A stretch of 17,238 bases of DNA, taken from NCBI GenBank assembly GCA_030831375.1, contig JAURLF010000023.1:1-17238 (forward strand), given 5' to 3'. This DNA is from Gaiellales bacterium. Its GTDB lineage: Bacteria > Actinomycetota > Thermoleophilia > Gaiellales > F1-60-MAGs149. Position numbers and translations under genes: made by a program. Below are positions 1 through 6,458 of this stretch, in pieces (the first letter of the stretch is position 1; the number at the start of each line of letters is the position of its first letter). The notes under the pieces are model-generated. The model made no database searches. It worked only from the letters and a program-made list of their open reading frames with translations, and was not told the DNA's origin.

Positions 1-662
1 ATCAGGGCGCGCGTGATGCCGAGCAGCCGCATCACCTCGCCCATCATCGGCACGAGCTCGGGCCGGCTGACGCCGATGATCTGGAACGGCGTCTGGACGG
101 GGTTCGCGAGGGGGCCGAGCAGGTTCATGATCGTCGGCACGCCGAGCTCGCGGCGGACCGGCCCCGCGTGGCGCATCGCCGGATGGTGCGACGGCGCGAA
201 CAGGAAGCCGAAGCCGAGCTCGTCGATCATCCCCGCGACGGCCGCGTGCGGCAGCTCGACGGGGATGCCGAGCGCCTCGAGGACGTCCGCGCTGCCCGAC
301 TTCGACGAGATCGCGCGGTTTCCGTGCTTGGCGACGCCGGCGCCGGCCGCCGCGGCGACGAGCGCCGCGGCGGTCGAGATGTTGACGGAGCCCGTGTGGT
401 CGCCGCCGGTGCCCGCCGTGTCGACGAGGTCCGCCCGCACGGGCTGCACGACGACGGCGTGGGCGCGCATCGTGCGCGCACAGCCTGCGATCTCCGCGGG
501 CGTCTCGCCCTTCGCGCGCAGCGCGACGAGGAGGCCGGCGGTCTGCGCGGCCGTCGCCTCGCCGCGCATGACGACGTCGAGGGCGGCGCTCGCCTGGTCG
601 CCGCTCAGGTCGCCCCCGGCGAGCGCCGTGACGAGGGCGGTGTGCAGCGCGTCCGCGGTCAT
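1..662 (-). CDS. trpD: Anthranilate phosphoribosyltransferase (3' end cut by window edge)
   Basis: TrpD transfers the phosphoribosyl group of PRPP to anthranilate, the second step of tryptophan synthesis from chorismate. About 220 N-terminal residues are present; the C-terminus lies outside the window. Family hallmarks seen in the translation: the GTGGD phosphate-binding loop at residues 84-88, followed by NISTAAA, then KHGNRAISSKSGSADVLEALG-type PRPP/anthranilate-binding sequence from about residue 112, and an IMNLLGPLANP stretch near 178-188. The ATG at 662 overlaps the trpG stop as ATGA, so translation is probably coupled to trpG and the gene is third in a trpE-G-D operon under the attenuator at about 2670-2821. 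Identification is firm; only the missing end is unseen. Confidence 0.96.
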   Translation of the reverse strand, partial: MTADALHTALVTALAGGDLSGDQASAALDVVMRGEATAAQTAGLLVALRAKGETPAEIAGCARTMRAHAVVVQPVRADLVDTAGTGGDHTGSVNISTAAALVAAAAGAGVAKHGNRAISSKSGSADVLEALGIPVELPHAAVAGMIDELGFGFLFAPSHHPAMRHAGPVRRELGVPTIMNLLGPLANPVQTPFQIIGVSRPELVPMMGEVMRLLGITRAL

Positions 663-1243
663 GCGGGCCCTCCGAGCGCGAGGAAGGCCGCGAGGATGCG
701 CGGCCCGTCGGGCGTGAGCACGCTCTCCGGGTGGAACTGGACGCCGTGCGTCGGGGCGTCGCGGTGTCGCACCGCCATCACGGTGCCGTCGTCGGTGCGC
801 GCGGTCACGACGAGAGCATCGGGGATCGGCTCGTGCGCCGCCAGCGAGTGGTAGCGGCCCGCGCTGAAGCGGGGCGCGAGATCGTCGAGCAGCGGGTCGG
901 GCGCGACCCGCTCGACATCGCCCGCCTTGCCGTGCACGAGCTCGCCCGCGGCGCCCACGACGCCGCCGTGGAGCTGCACGAGCAGCTGGTGGCCGAGGCA
1001 GACCCCGAGAATCGGGATCTCGCCGTGGAAGCGCTCGACCAGGGCGCCGGAGACGCCCGTCTCGTCGGGCGTGCCGGGGCCGGGGGAGATGACGAGGTGC
1101 GTCGGCGCGTACGCGACGGCCGCGGCCACGTCGATCGCGTCATTGCGGTGCACCGCGACCTCCGCGGCGCCCGCCTCGGCGAAGCCGTGCGCGAGGTTGT
1201 AGGTGAACGAGTCGAAGTTGTCGATCAGGAGCACGCGGGTCAT
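659..1243 (-). CDS. trpG: Anthranilate synthase glutamine amidotransferase subunit
   Basis: This is a 194-residue class I glutamine amidotransferase that supplies ammonia to TrpE for anthranilate formation. Visible motifs: NFDSFTYNL at residues 9-17, ISPGPGTP at 52-59, the nucleophile elbow GVCLGHQ with catalytic Cys82, and the GVQFHPES motif with His171 and Glu173 completing the triad. The HGK segment at 104-106 is shared by TrpG and PabA proteins, so the subunit might also serve 4-amino-4-deoxychorismate synthesis (inference). The start was set at the ATG at 1243 because it gives the canonical N-terminus (MTRVLLIDNFDS) and overlaps the trpE stop as ATGA; the reading frame upstream of it only repeats the end of trpE in another frame. 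Its stop overlaps trpD in the same way. Confidence 0.96.
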   Translation of the reverse strand: MTRVLLIDNFDSFTYNLAHGFAEAGAAEVAVHRNDAIDVAAAVAYAPTHLVISPGPGTPDETGVSGALVERFHGEIPILGVCLGHQLLVQLHGGVVGAAGELVHGKAGDVERVAPDPLLDDLAPRFSAGRYHSLAAHEPIPDALVVTARTDDGTVMAVRHRDAPTHGVQFHPESVLTPDGPRILAAFLALGGPA

Positions 1244-2640
1244 CGTCCGTAGCCTCCCGCATCGGCGAGGTCGACGGCGCGCTGGAGCGCCGCGATCTTG
1301 CGCAGGCACTCGCGGTGCTCCTCCTCCGGGTCGGAGTCGGCGACGATCCCGGCCCCCGCCTGCAGCGTGGCGACGCCGTCTTTGAGCTGGATGGTGCGCA
1401 GCGCGATGCAGGTGTCGAGCGTGCCGTCGGTGGCGAGGTAGCCGACGGCGCCCGCGTAGGGCCCTCGGCGGTGCGGCTCGAGCGCGCTGATGATCTGCAT
1501 CGCGCGCACCTTCGGGGCGCCTGACACCGTGCCGGCCGGGAAGGTGGCGGCGAGCAGCGAGAAGGCGTCGTGGTCGTCGGCGAGCCGACCCTCGACGCGC
1601 GAGACGATGTGCATGACGTGGCTGTAGCGCTCGACCTCGAGCAGCCGCGTGGGCCGCACGGTGCCCGGATCGCAGACGCGCGAGAGGTCGTTGCGGGCCA
1701 GGTCGACGAGCATCATGTGCTCGGCCCGCTCCTTCGGGTCGGCGAGGAGGTCCGTGGCGAGCGCGTCGTCGGCCTCCGCGTCTTCGCCGCGCGGCCGGGT
1801 GCCGGCGATCGGGCGCAGCTCCGCGATCCGCTCGCGCGACAGCGCCACGTGCGTCTCGGGGGACGCGCCGATCAGGGCGCGGTCACCGAGGTCGACGAGG
1901 AACAGGTACGGCGACGGGTTGACCGCGCGCAGCGCGCGGTAGATCGCGACGGGGCTGCGCGGCGTACGGCGGCGGTGGCGCTGCGACAGCACGACCTGGA
2001 AGACGTCGCCCTTGGCGATGTGGTCCTTGCCGATCAGGACGCGCTCCACGTACTCGTCCATGTCGAGGTCCGCGACGGCCTCGCCGCCGGCGACCAGCGG
2101 CGGCACGGGCTGCGCGCCCTCGGGCAGCGGGCCCATCAGGCGTTCGATGATCGTGTCTGCGAGCGCGTCCTGGCCGGGCTGCGCGATCACCTGCACGCTG
2201 GCGCGCACGTGGTCGAAGGCGACCACCACGGGCGCGATCAGGAAGCTCGCGGGCTGCACGAGGTCGCCGTCCTGCGGCGCGGGCAGGGGGACGGTCGGCT
2301 CGAAGACGGGGATCGCGTCGTAGCCGAGCATGCCGACGGCGCCGCCGGCGAACGGCGGCAGGCCGTCGAGATCGAGCGCCGCGTGGGCGTCGAGCCGCGC
2401 GCGCAGCGGCGCGAACGGGTCGTCGCCCGCCAGGTCGAGGTCGAGCCGCTCACAGCCGGCCGACAGGAACGAGTAGCGCCCGACCTGCTGGCCGCCCTCG
2501 ACGCTCTCGAGCAGGAACCCGGGGCCGAGGTCGCGCACGCGCAGGTACGCGCCGACCGGCGTCAGCAGGTCGGCCGGCAGCTCGCGAACCGTCGGCCGCA
2601 GCCGGGGCTCGCCCTTCGGTCTCGGTGTCGTGGGGTTCAT
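1240..2640 (-). CDS. trpE: Anthranilate synthase component I
   Basis: This 466-residue chorismate-utilising enzyme makes anthranilate from chorismate with ammonia from TrpG. The N-terminal regulatory part carries the LLES motif at residues 43-46 that forms the tryptophan feedback site in characterised TrpE proteins, so feedback inhibition is expected. The catalytic domain shows PIAGTRPRG (277-285), HMMLVDLARND (308-318), YSHVMHIVS (339-347), TFPAGTVSGAPK (366-377) and GPYAGAVGY (393-401), ending with QAGAGIVADSDPEEE. These discriminate TrpE from most isochorismate synthases; PabB is a weaker alternative, excluded mainly by the operon and the LLES motif. The only purine-rich SD-like run (GAGGA) lies about 14 nt before the ATG. 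Expression should depend on read-through of the terminator at 2668-2697. Confidence 0.96.
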   Translation of the reverse strand: MNPTTPRPKGEPRLRPTVRELPADLLTPVGAYLRVRDLGPGFLLESVEGGQQVGRYSFLSAGCERLDLDLAGDDPFAPLRARLDAHAALDLDGLPPFAGGAVGMLGYDAIPVFEPTVPLPAPQDGDLVQPASFLIAPVVVAFDHVRASVQVIAQPGQDALADTIIERLMGPLPEGAQPVPPLVAGGEAVADLDMDEYVERVLIGKDHIAKGDVFQVVLSQRHRRRTPRSPVAIYRALRAVNPSPYLFLVDLGDRALIGASPETHVALSRERIAELRPIAGTRPRGEDAEADDALATDLLADPKERAEHMMLVDLARNDLSRVCDPGTVRPTRLLEVERYSHVMHIVSRVEGRLADDHDAFSLLAATFPAGTVSGAPKVRAMQIISALEPHRRGPYAGAVGYLATDGTLDTCIALRTIQLKDGVATLQAGAGIVADSDPEEEHRECLRKIAALQRAVDLADAGGYGR

Positions 2641-2667
2641 GTCGGTGTTCGGGGTCCTCGGTCGGGC

Positions 2668-2697
2668 AACAAAAAGGGCCCCCCATCTGGGGAGCCC
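2668..2697 (-). terminator. trp attenuator: intrinsic terminator in the trpE leader
   Basis: On the minus strand the arm at 2697-2689 (GGGCTCCCC) pairs with the arm at 2684-2676 (GGGGGGCCC) across an AGAT loop, with one T:G wobble. A TTTTTGTTG tract follows at 2675-2667. It lies 28-57 nt before the trpE ATG, after the leader peptide, in the position of an attenuator terminator. It is the only hairpin in the window with a clear T-tract. Confidence 0.9.
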
Positions 2698-2747
2698 GGG
2701 CGGTTCGGATCGGCGGTGCGCGTCAGCGCACGGGATCCCGCCCGGGC
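2694..2747 (-). promoter_or_regulatory. trp antiterminator pairing (alternative to the attenuator hairpin)
   Basis: On the minus strand GCCCGGGCGG at 2747-2738, starting 5 nt after the last leader Trp codon, is perfectly complementary over 10 bp to CCGCCCGGGC at 2703-2694. That second arm includes the first four bases of the terminator's 5' arm (2697-2694), so the two structures are mutually exclusive. The enclosed sequence forms a 6-bp hairpin (2731-2726 with 2721-2716) whose TGAC loop contains the leader stop codon. This is the geometry of a 2:3 antiterminator; folding has not been computed. Confidence 0.75.
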
Positions 2748-2785
2748 ATGAGCCACCACCACGCGCCGTTCGGGGTCGTCCGCAT
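2723..2785 (-). CDS. trpL: trp operon leader peptide with three consecutive Trp codons
   Basis: This 20-residue ORF begins MRTTPNGAWWWLMPG and ends in RDPVR followed by TGA. Three adjacent TGG codons occupy 2761-2753, residues 9-11, a strong enrichment for an amino acid that is rare in any 20-residue peptide. The ORF lies between the TTGACA promoter and an intrinsic terminator in front of trpE, so it fits a ribosome-stalling leader: stalling at Trp codons under tryptophan shortage would favour the downstream antiterminator. There is no Shine-Dalgarno sequence. The ATG sits 7 nt after the proposed -10 box and is probably the first codon of the transcript, meaning leaderless initiation. The peptide itself is unlikely to have another function. 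Confidence 0.9.
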   Translation of the reverse strand: MRTTPNGAWWWLMPGRDPVR

Positions 2786-2792
2786 GGGCGTC

Positions 2793-2821
2793 AGGGTGCC
2801 AAGTCGCGGGGCGCCTGTCAA
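2793..2821 (-). promoter_or_regulatory. Promoter of the trpL-trpE-G-D operon
   Basis: Minus-strand -35 TTGACA at 2821-2816 is a perfect consensus match. A 17-nt spacer leads to CACCCT at 2798-2793, a weak -10 that keeps the A at position 2 and T at position 6. The predicted transcription start, 6-8 nt downstream, coincides with the trpL ATG at 2785. Confidence 0.7.
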
Positions 2822-2846
2822 CAGGGAGCCGGCATGTTGGTAGCCT
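2818..2846 (+). promoter_or_regulatory. Promoter of the thiolase gene, overlapping the trp promoter
   Basis: A TCAACA -35-like box at 2818-2823, a 17-nt spacer and TAGCCT at 2841-2846 precede the ATG by 6 nt, which predicts a leaderless mRNA. The -35 overlaps the trp TTGACA on the other strand inside the near-palindrome CCTGTCAACAGG (2814-2825). Confidence 0.6.
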
Positions 2847-2852
2847 CCCGCC

Positions 2853-4034
2853 ATGCCTCGCACCGTCCTCGCCAGCGCCGCCCGCACGCCCTTCTGCCGC
2901 CTCGGAGGGGACCTCTCCGGGGCGAGCGCCGTCGACCTCGGCGCCGCCGCCGCCTCCGCCGCCCTCGAGCGGGCGGGCGTCGCGCCGAGCGATGTGGATT
3001 ACTCCTTCATCGGCACGGTCGTGCAGGCCGGGCAGATGCACGCGCCGGCCCGCCAGGTCACGACGCGCGTCGGCATCCCCGTCGAGCGCGGCTCGGAGAC
3101 GGTCAACAAGGTCTGCGCGTCGGGCCTTCGCGCGATCGCGCTCGCCGACTACATGATCCGCCTCGGCGAGGCCGAGATGGTGCTGGCCGGCGGGATGGAG
3201 TCGATGACGTCGGCGCCGTTCCTCGCCCTCGGCGCCCGCCAGGGCTATCGCTTCGGCGATGTGCAGCTCGCCGACGCGAACCTCCACGACGGCCTGCGCG
3301 ACCCGTGGACGGGGCGCGTCATGTACGACCAGGCCAACGAGGTCGCCGGCGAGCTCGGCATCACGCGCGAGGAGCTCGACGCGTGGGCGCTGCGCTCGCA
3401 CGAGCGCGCCGTGGCCGCGCAGCGCGCCGGCCACTTCGGCCCCGAGCACGTGCCCGTCGTGATCCGGGAGCGCAAAGCCGAGCGCGTCGTCGAGCAGGAT
3501 CAGGGGCCGCGCGAGGACTCGACGCTCGAGGCGCTCGGCAAGCTGCCCGCCCTGATCGAGGGCGGTACGCACACGGCCGGCAACAGCCCGGGCGTCACCG
3601 ACGGCGCGGCGATGGTCGTCTGCGTGTCCGAGGACGTCGCCGCCGCGCGCGGCCTGGCCCCGCTCGCCGTCGTGCGCGCGAGCGCCGTCGCCGCCGACGA
3701 GACGCGGCGGCTCGCCTGCGCGCCCGCGATCGCCGCGGAGCGGGCGCTCGAGCGGGCCGGCCTCGCCGTCTCGGACGTGGACATCCTCGAGGTCAACGAG
3801 GCCTTCTCGTCGGTCGCGCTGAACACGATCAAGATGCTCGGAATCGACCCGGACCGCGTGAACCCGCAGGGCGGCGCCGTCGCGCTCGGCCACCCCGTCG
3901 GCGCCTCCGGCGCGCGGCTCGCGGGCACCCTCGTGCACCAGCTGCGCCGCCAGGGCGGCGGCATCGGCGTCGCCACGATCTGCTCGGGCGGCGGCCAGGG
4001 CGACGCGATGGTGCTCGAGGTGCTGCCGGCCTGA
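2853..4034 (+). CDS. Acetyl-CoA acetyltransferase (thiolase)
   Basis: This is a 393-residue thiolase, the usual length, condensing two acyl-CoAs or cleaving 3-ketoacyl-CoA. All catalytic elements are present: acyl-accepting Cys88 in NKVCASGLRA, the VNEAFSSVA motif, His347 in GGAVALGHPVGASGAR, and Cys377 in ICSGGGQGDA. The MESMTSAPF segment after AGGM is typical of acetoacetyl-CoA thiolases of the biosynthetic type, but chain-length preference cannot be read from sequence. The ATG lies 6 nt after a TAGCCT box, so no leader or SD is expected. Neighbouring cobalamin adenosyltransferase, B12-binding subunit and crotonase genes place it in an acyl-CoA metabolism block. It is transcribed divergently from trpE. 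Confidence 0.95.
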   Translation: MPRTVLASAARTPFCRLGGDLSGASAVDLGAAAASAALERAGVAPSDVDYSFIGTVVQAGQMHAPARQVTTRVGIPVERGSETVNKVCASGLRAIALADYMIRLGEAEMVLAGGMESMTSAPFLALGARQGYRFGDVQLADANLHDGLRDPWTGRVMYDQANEVAGELGITREELDAWALRSHERAVAAQRAGHFGPEHVPVVIRERKAERVVEQDQGPREDSTLEALGKLPALIEGGTHTAGNSPGVTDGAAMVVCVSEDVAAARGLAPLAVVRASAVAADETRRLACAPAIAAERALERAGLAVSDVDILEVNEAFSSVALNTIKMLGIDPDRVNPQGGAVALGHPVGASGARLAGTLVHQLRRQGGGIGVATICSGGGQGDAMVLEVLPA

Positions 4035-4059
4035 CCTCGGCCGGGGCGCCGTGTGGGAC

Positions 4060-4065
4060 GATAGT
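4060..4065 (+). promoter_or_regulatory. -10 box of the cobalamin adenosyltransferase gene
   Basis: GATAGT is followed by 6 nt (TCCCCT) and then the GTG at 4072. The spacing predicts a leaderless transcript. No convincing -35 was found. Confidence 0.5.
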
Positions 4066-4071
4066 TCCCCT

Positions 4072-4671
4072 GTGAGCAGCCCCAACGACGACATCGTCGT
4101 CCGCCTCGACCGGATCTACACGCGCGGCGGCGACCTCGGTGACACCAGCCTCGGCGACGGCCACCGCGTGGCCAAGCACAATGCCCGCGTCGGCGCGTAC
4201 GGCTCCGTCGACGAGCTCAACGCGGGGCTGGGCGTGGCGCGCCTGCACGCAGGCGGAACTCCAGCCGACCCGATGCTCGAGCGCATCCAGAACGACCTCT
4301 TCGACCTCGGCGCCGACCTCTGTGTGCCGCCGCCGCCCGAGGACGACGAGCGGCACCGCTCGCGCCTCCGGGTCAGCCCCGGGCAGGTCGCGTGGCTCGA
4401 GGCGCGCATCGACGAGGTCAACGGGTCGCTGCCGCCCCTGACCTCGTTCGTCGTGCCCGGCGGCACGCCGCTGTCGGCGCACCTGCACGTCGCGCGCACC
4501 GTCTGCCGCCGCGCCGAGCGCGATGTCTGCGCGCTCGCCGCCCAGGAGCCCGTCACGCCCGAGGTGATCGCGTACCTCAACCGCCTGTCTGACCTGCTCT
4601 TCGTCCTCGCCCGCGCCGCCAACGGCGAGGGCGGCGAGGCGACCTGGGTGCCGGGCGCCGGGCGCGCCTAG
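4072..4671 (+). CDS. pduO: PduO/MMAB-type ATP:cob(I)alamin adenosyltransferase
   Basis: This 199-residue enzyme transfers the adenosyl group of ATP to cob(I)alamin, giving adenosylcobalamin. The ATP-binding N-terminal motif is seen as YTRGGDLGDTSL (residues 16-27; family form TRTGDxGxT). It is followed by YGSVDELNA (43-51), the CRRAER motif (145-150) and YLNRLSDLLFVLAR (168-181). These are diagnostic of the PduO family rather than CobA/CobO. The GTG start at 4072 was chosen over an in-frame GTG at 4051 because the -10-like box lies between them. The gene sits 600 nt before a B12-binding mutase-type subunit, its likely beneficiary. Its TAG stop lies inside a CTAG shared with the convergent lipoprotein gene. 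Confidence 0.93.
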   Translation: MSSPNDDIVVRLDRIYTRGGDLGDTSLGDGHRVAKHNARVGAYGSVDELNAGLGVARLHAGGTPADPMLERIQNDLFDLGADLCVPPPPEDDERHRSRLRVSPGQVAWLEARIDEVNGSLPPLTSFVVPGGTPLSAHLHVARTVCRRAERDVCALAAQEPVTPEVIAYLNRLSDLLFVLARAANGEGGEATWVPGAGRA

Positions 4672-5213
4672 CCGGCGGGTGCCGGCGCGAACGTCTCCGC
4701 GACCTCGTCGCAGGCCGCCGGGATCTCCGCTGCGCCCGCGTCATCCCACTGGCAGCGCACGAAGTACTGCGTCCTGCCCTCGAAGGCGTAGTACACGCGG
4801 GTGGTGAGGCCGCGCCTGGGGGCCTCGAACTCGAAGATCGCGGCCGGCAGGTCGCCGAGGGTGCCGTCGGAGCGCTTCGGCACCTTCGCGTTGATTGCGC
4901 GGGCCAGGGAGCGCGCGGCGCGTTCGACGGCGACGGCGAGCTTCGCGGGCTTGATCTTCGCGGTGTCCTTGCCGACGTCGTACGTGGCGGCCACGACGAC
5001 ATTGGTCTCGTCGGTGCCGAGCGCGACGCGGTAGACGGGGTCCTGCCCCTTGACCTCGCGGCCCGTGTCCGCGAACACCTTCTGCAAGCCGGGCGGATAG
5101 GAGAACGTGAAGGGCGCGCCCTTCTCGTCGAAGCGATCCGCGTCCGATCCGCCGCAGGCGGCGAGGACGAGGGTCGACAGGAGGGCGAGCGGGATCAGGG
5201 CGCGCAGCCGCAC
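4668..5213 (-). CDS. Small secreted lipoprotein of unknown function
   Basis: This 181-residue protein starts with a basic n-region (VRLR), a hydrophobic stretch [13 protein letters not shown] and a LAAC lipobox with Cys20 followed by GGS. It should therefore be exported, lipidated and anchored on the outer face of the membrane. The mature part is soluble and has a [13 protein letters not shown] segment, alternating beta-type stretches ([32 protein letters not shown]) and a C-terminal [10 protein letters not shown] segment. It resembles the general PsbP/LpqN-like small lipoproteins of actinobacteria, but I cannot assign a family. The GTG at 5213 was chosen because it gives the compact signal peptide and follows TACCAT by 6 nt. 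The TAG stop shares CTAG with the convergent adenosyltransferase gene. Confidence 0.85.
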   Translation of the reverse strand: MRLRALIPLALLSTLVLAACGGSDADRFDEKGAPFTFSYPPGLQKVFADTGREVKGQDPVYRVALGTDETNVVVAATYDVGKDTAKIKPAKLAVAVERAARSLARAINAKVPKRSDGTLGDLPAAIFEFEAPRRGLTTRVYYAFEGRTQYFVRCQWDDAGAAEIPAACDEVAETFAPAPAG

Positions 5214-5219
5214 GCCCGC

Positions 5220-5225
5220 ATGGTA
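5220..5225 (-). promoter_or_regulatory. -10 box of the lipoprotein gene
   Basis: On the minus strand TACCAT is followed by GCGGGC and the GTG start at 5213. The 6-nt spacing predicts a leaderless transcript. No clear -35. Confidence 0.5.
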
Positions 5226-5254
5226 CTGCCCGCCCTCGTCGTCGCGGTCGCGTC

Positions 5255-5260
5255 TACACT
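5255..5260 (+). promoter_or_regulatory. -10 box of the B12-binding subunit operon
   Basis: TACACT lies 8 nt before the ATG at 5269, so transcription would start at or next to the start codon. It is back to back with the lipoprotein -10 at 5220-5225. Confidence 0.5.
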
Positions 5261-5268
5261 CCTTGGCC

Positions 5269-5664
5269 ATGGATCGTCGCATGCGCGTCGTCATCGCCAA
5301 GCCCGGCCTGGACGGGCACGACCGGGGGGCCAAGGTGATCGCGCGCGCCCTGCGCGACGCGGGGATGGAGGTCATCTACACGGGCCTCCACCAGACCCCC
5401 GAGCAGATCGTCGAGACGGTCCTCGAGGAGGACGCGGACGCGCTCGGCGTGTCGGTGCTGTCCGGCGCGCACATGACGCTCGTGCCCCGCATCCTCGAGC
5501 TGATGGCGGAGAAGGGCGTAGGCGACGTCTGCGTGGTGGTCGGCGGTACGATCCCGGCCGACGACGCGGACGCCCTGCGCGGGCTGGGCGTCGCCGAGGT
5601 GTTCACGCCGGGCTCGCCGACGGGCGACATCGTGGAGTTCCTGAGCGCGCGGGCGACCGCGTAG
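5269..5664 (+). CDS. Stand-alone cobalamin-binding subunit, methylmalonyl-CoA mutase type
   Basis: This 131-residue protein consists only of the B12-binding domain found at the C-terminus of methylmalonyl-CoA mutase large chains. The base-off/His-on motif DxHxxG is present as Asp15-Gly-His17-Asp-Arg-Gly20, followed by SVLSG (62-66) and GGTIP (92-96), which line the nucleotide-tail pocket. It should work with a separate catalytic TIM-barrel subunit, as in split mutases of archaea and several bacteria; that subunit is not in the window. Its substrate (methylmalonyl-, ethylmalonyl- or isobutyryl-CoA) cannot be decided here. The ATG at 5269 follows a TACACT box; a second in-frame ATG is at 5281. 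A crotonase gene starts 20 nt downstream. Confidence 0.9.
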   Translation: MDRRMRVVIAKPGLDGHDRGAKVIARALRDAGMEVIYTGLHQTPEQIVETVLEEDADALGVSVLSGAHMTLVPRILELMAEKGVGDVCVVVGGTIPADDADALRGLGVAEVFTPGSPTGDIVEFLSARATA

Positions 5665-5684
5665 CGCGGGGGAAGGGGGCAGGC

Positions 5685-6458
5685 ATGGCGATCGAGGTGC
5701 GCCGTGAGGACCGCGTGGCGGTGCTCACCATCAACCGTCCGGAGGCGCTCAACGCGCTCTCGTCTGCGCTGCTCGAGGAGCTGCGCTCCGAGCTGACGGC
5801 GATCGCGGGTGATGCGTCGATCGGGTGCCTTGTGATCACGGGCGCCGGCGAGAAGGCCTTCATCGCGGGCGCCGACATCGCGGAGATGGCGACGAAGACG
5901 CCGCTCGAGGCGCGCGCCTACGCCGAGCTCGGCCAGGAGTGCGCGAACCTGCTCGAGACGATGCGGGCCCCGACGATCGCCGCCGTCAACGGCTACGCGC
6001 TCGGCGGCGGCTCGGAGATCGCGCTGGCGTGCGACATCCGCCTGTGCTCCGAGAACGCCGTCTTCGGGCAGCCCGAGGTCGACCTCGGGATCATGCCCGG
6101 CTGGGGCGCAACGCAGCGGCTCGCCCGCACGACGTCGCTCGGCTTCGCCAAGGAGCTGATCTTCACGGGGCGCCGTGTGAAGGCCGACGAGGCGCTCGCC
6201 CGCGGCATCGCCCAGCACGTGCTGCCGCTCGACGAGCTGATGCCGAAGGCGCTCGAGATGGCACACGCCATCAGCGCGAAGAGCCCCGTGGCGATCGCGT
6301 ACGCGAAGGAGGCCACGAACCGCGCGCTGGCGGGCGACCTCGCGACGAACTACATGGTTGAGGCCGACCTCTTCTCGATCCTGTTCTCGACCGAGGACGC
6401 GAAGGAGGGCCTGAGGGCCTTCACCGAGAAGCGGCCGCCGACCTTCCACGGCCGCTGA
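5685..6458 (+). CDS. Enoyl-CoA hydratase (crotonase family)
   Basis: This 257-residue crotonase-fold protein is the usual length for enoyl-CoA hydratases that add water to trans-2-enoyl-CoA. The two glutamates that activate water are both present: Glu111 in GGGSEIALACD and Glu131 in GQPEVDLGIMPG. The oxyanion-hole segments AFIAGADI (58-65) and NGYALGGGSE (102-111) are intact. The start is supported by a GGAAGGGGG Shine-Dalgarno-like run about 6 nt before the ATG, one of the few clear ones in this window. It follows the B12-binding subunit by 20 nt and overlaps the next gene as TGATG, so the three genes probably form one operon. Short-chain (crotonyl-CoA) preference is plausible but not proven. 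Confidence 0.93.
   Translation: MAIEVRREDRVAVLTINRPEALNALSSALLEELRSELTAIAGDASIGCLVITGAGEKAFIAGADIAEMATKTPLEARAYAELGQECANLLETMRAPTIAAVNGYALGGGSEIALACDIRLCSENAVFGQPEVDLGIMPGWGATQRLARTTSLGFAKELIFTGRRVKADEALARGIAQHVLPLDELMPKALEMAHAISAKSPVAIAYAKEATNRALAGDLATNYMVEADLFSILFSTEDAKEGLRAFTEKRPPTFHGR

Noticed and set aside
2732..2739. GGGATCCC palindrome in the trp leader as a regulator site
   Set aside because: It is an 8-bp self-complementary site inside the coding leader and better explained as part of the antiterminator region.
1570..2751. 393-residue plus-strand ORF over trpE
   Set aside because: Shadow of trpE; it also crosses the attenuator and promoter region, and its composition is Arg/Val/Gln/Ala-biased.
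2637..4094. 485-residue minus-strand ORF opposite the thiolase gene
   Set aside because: It is a GC-driven antisense frame, rich in Arg/Ala/Gly/Asp without domain motifs. The plus-strand frame has complete thiolase active-site motifs.
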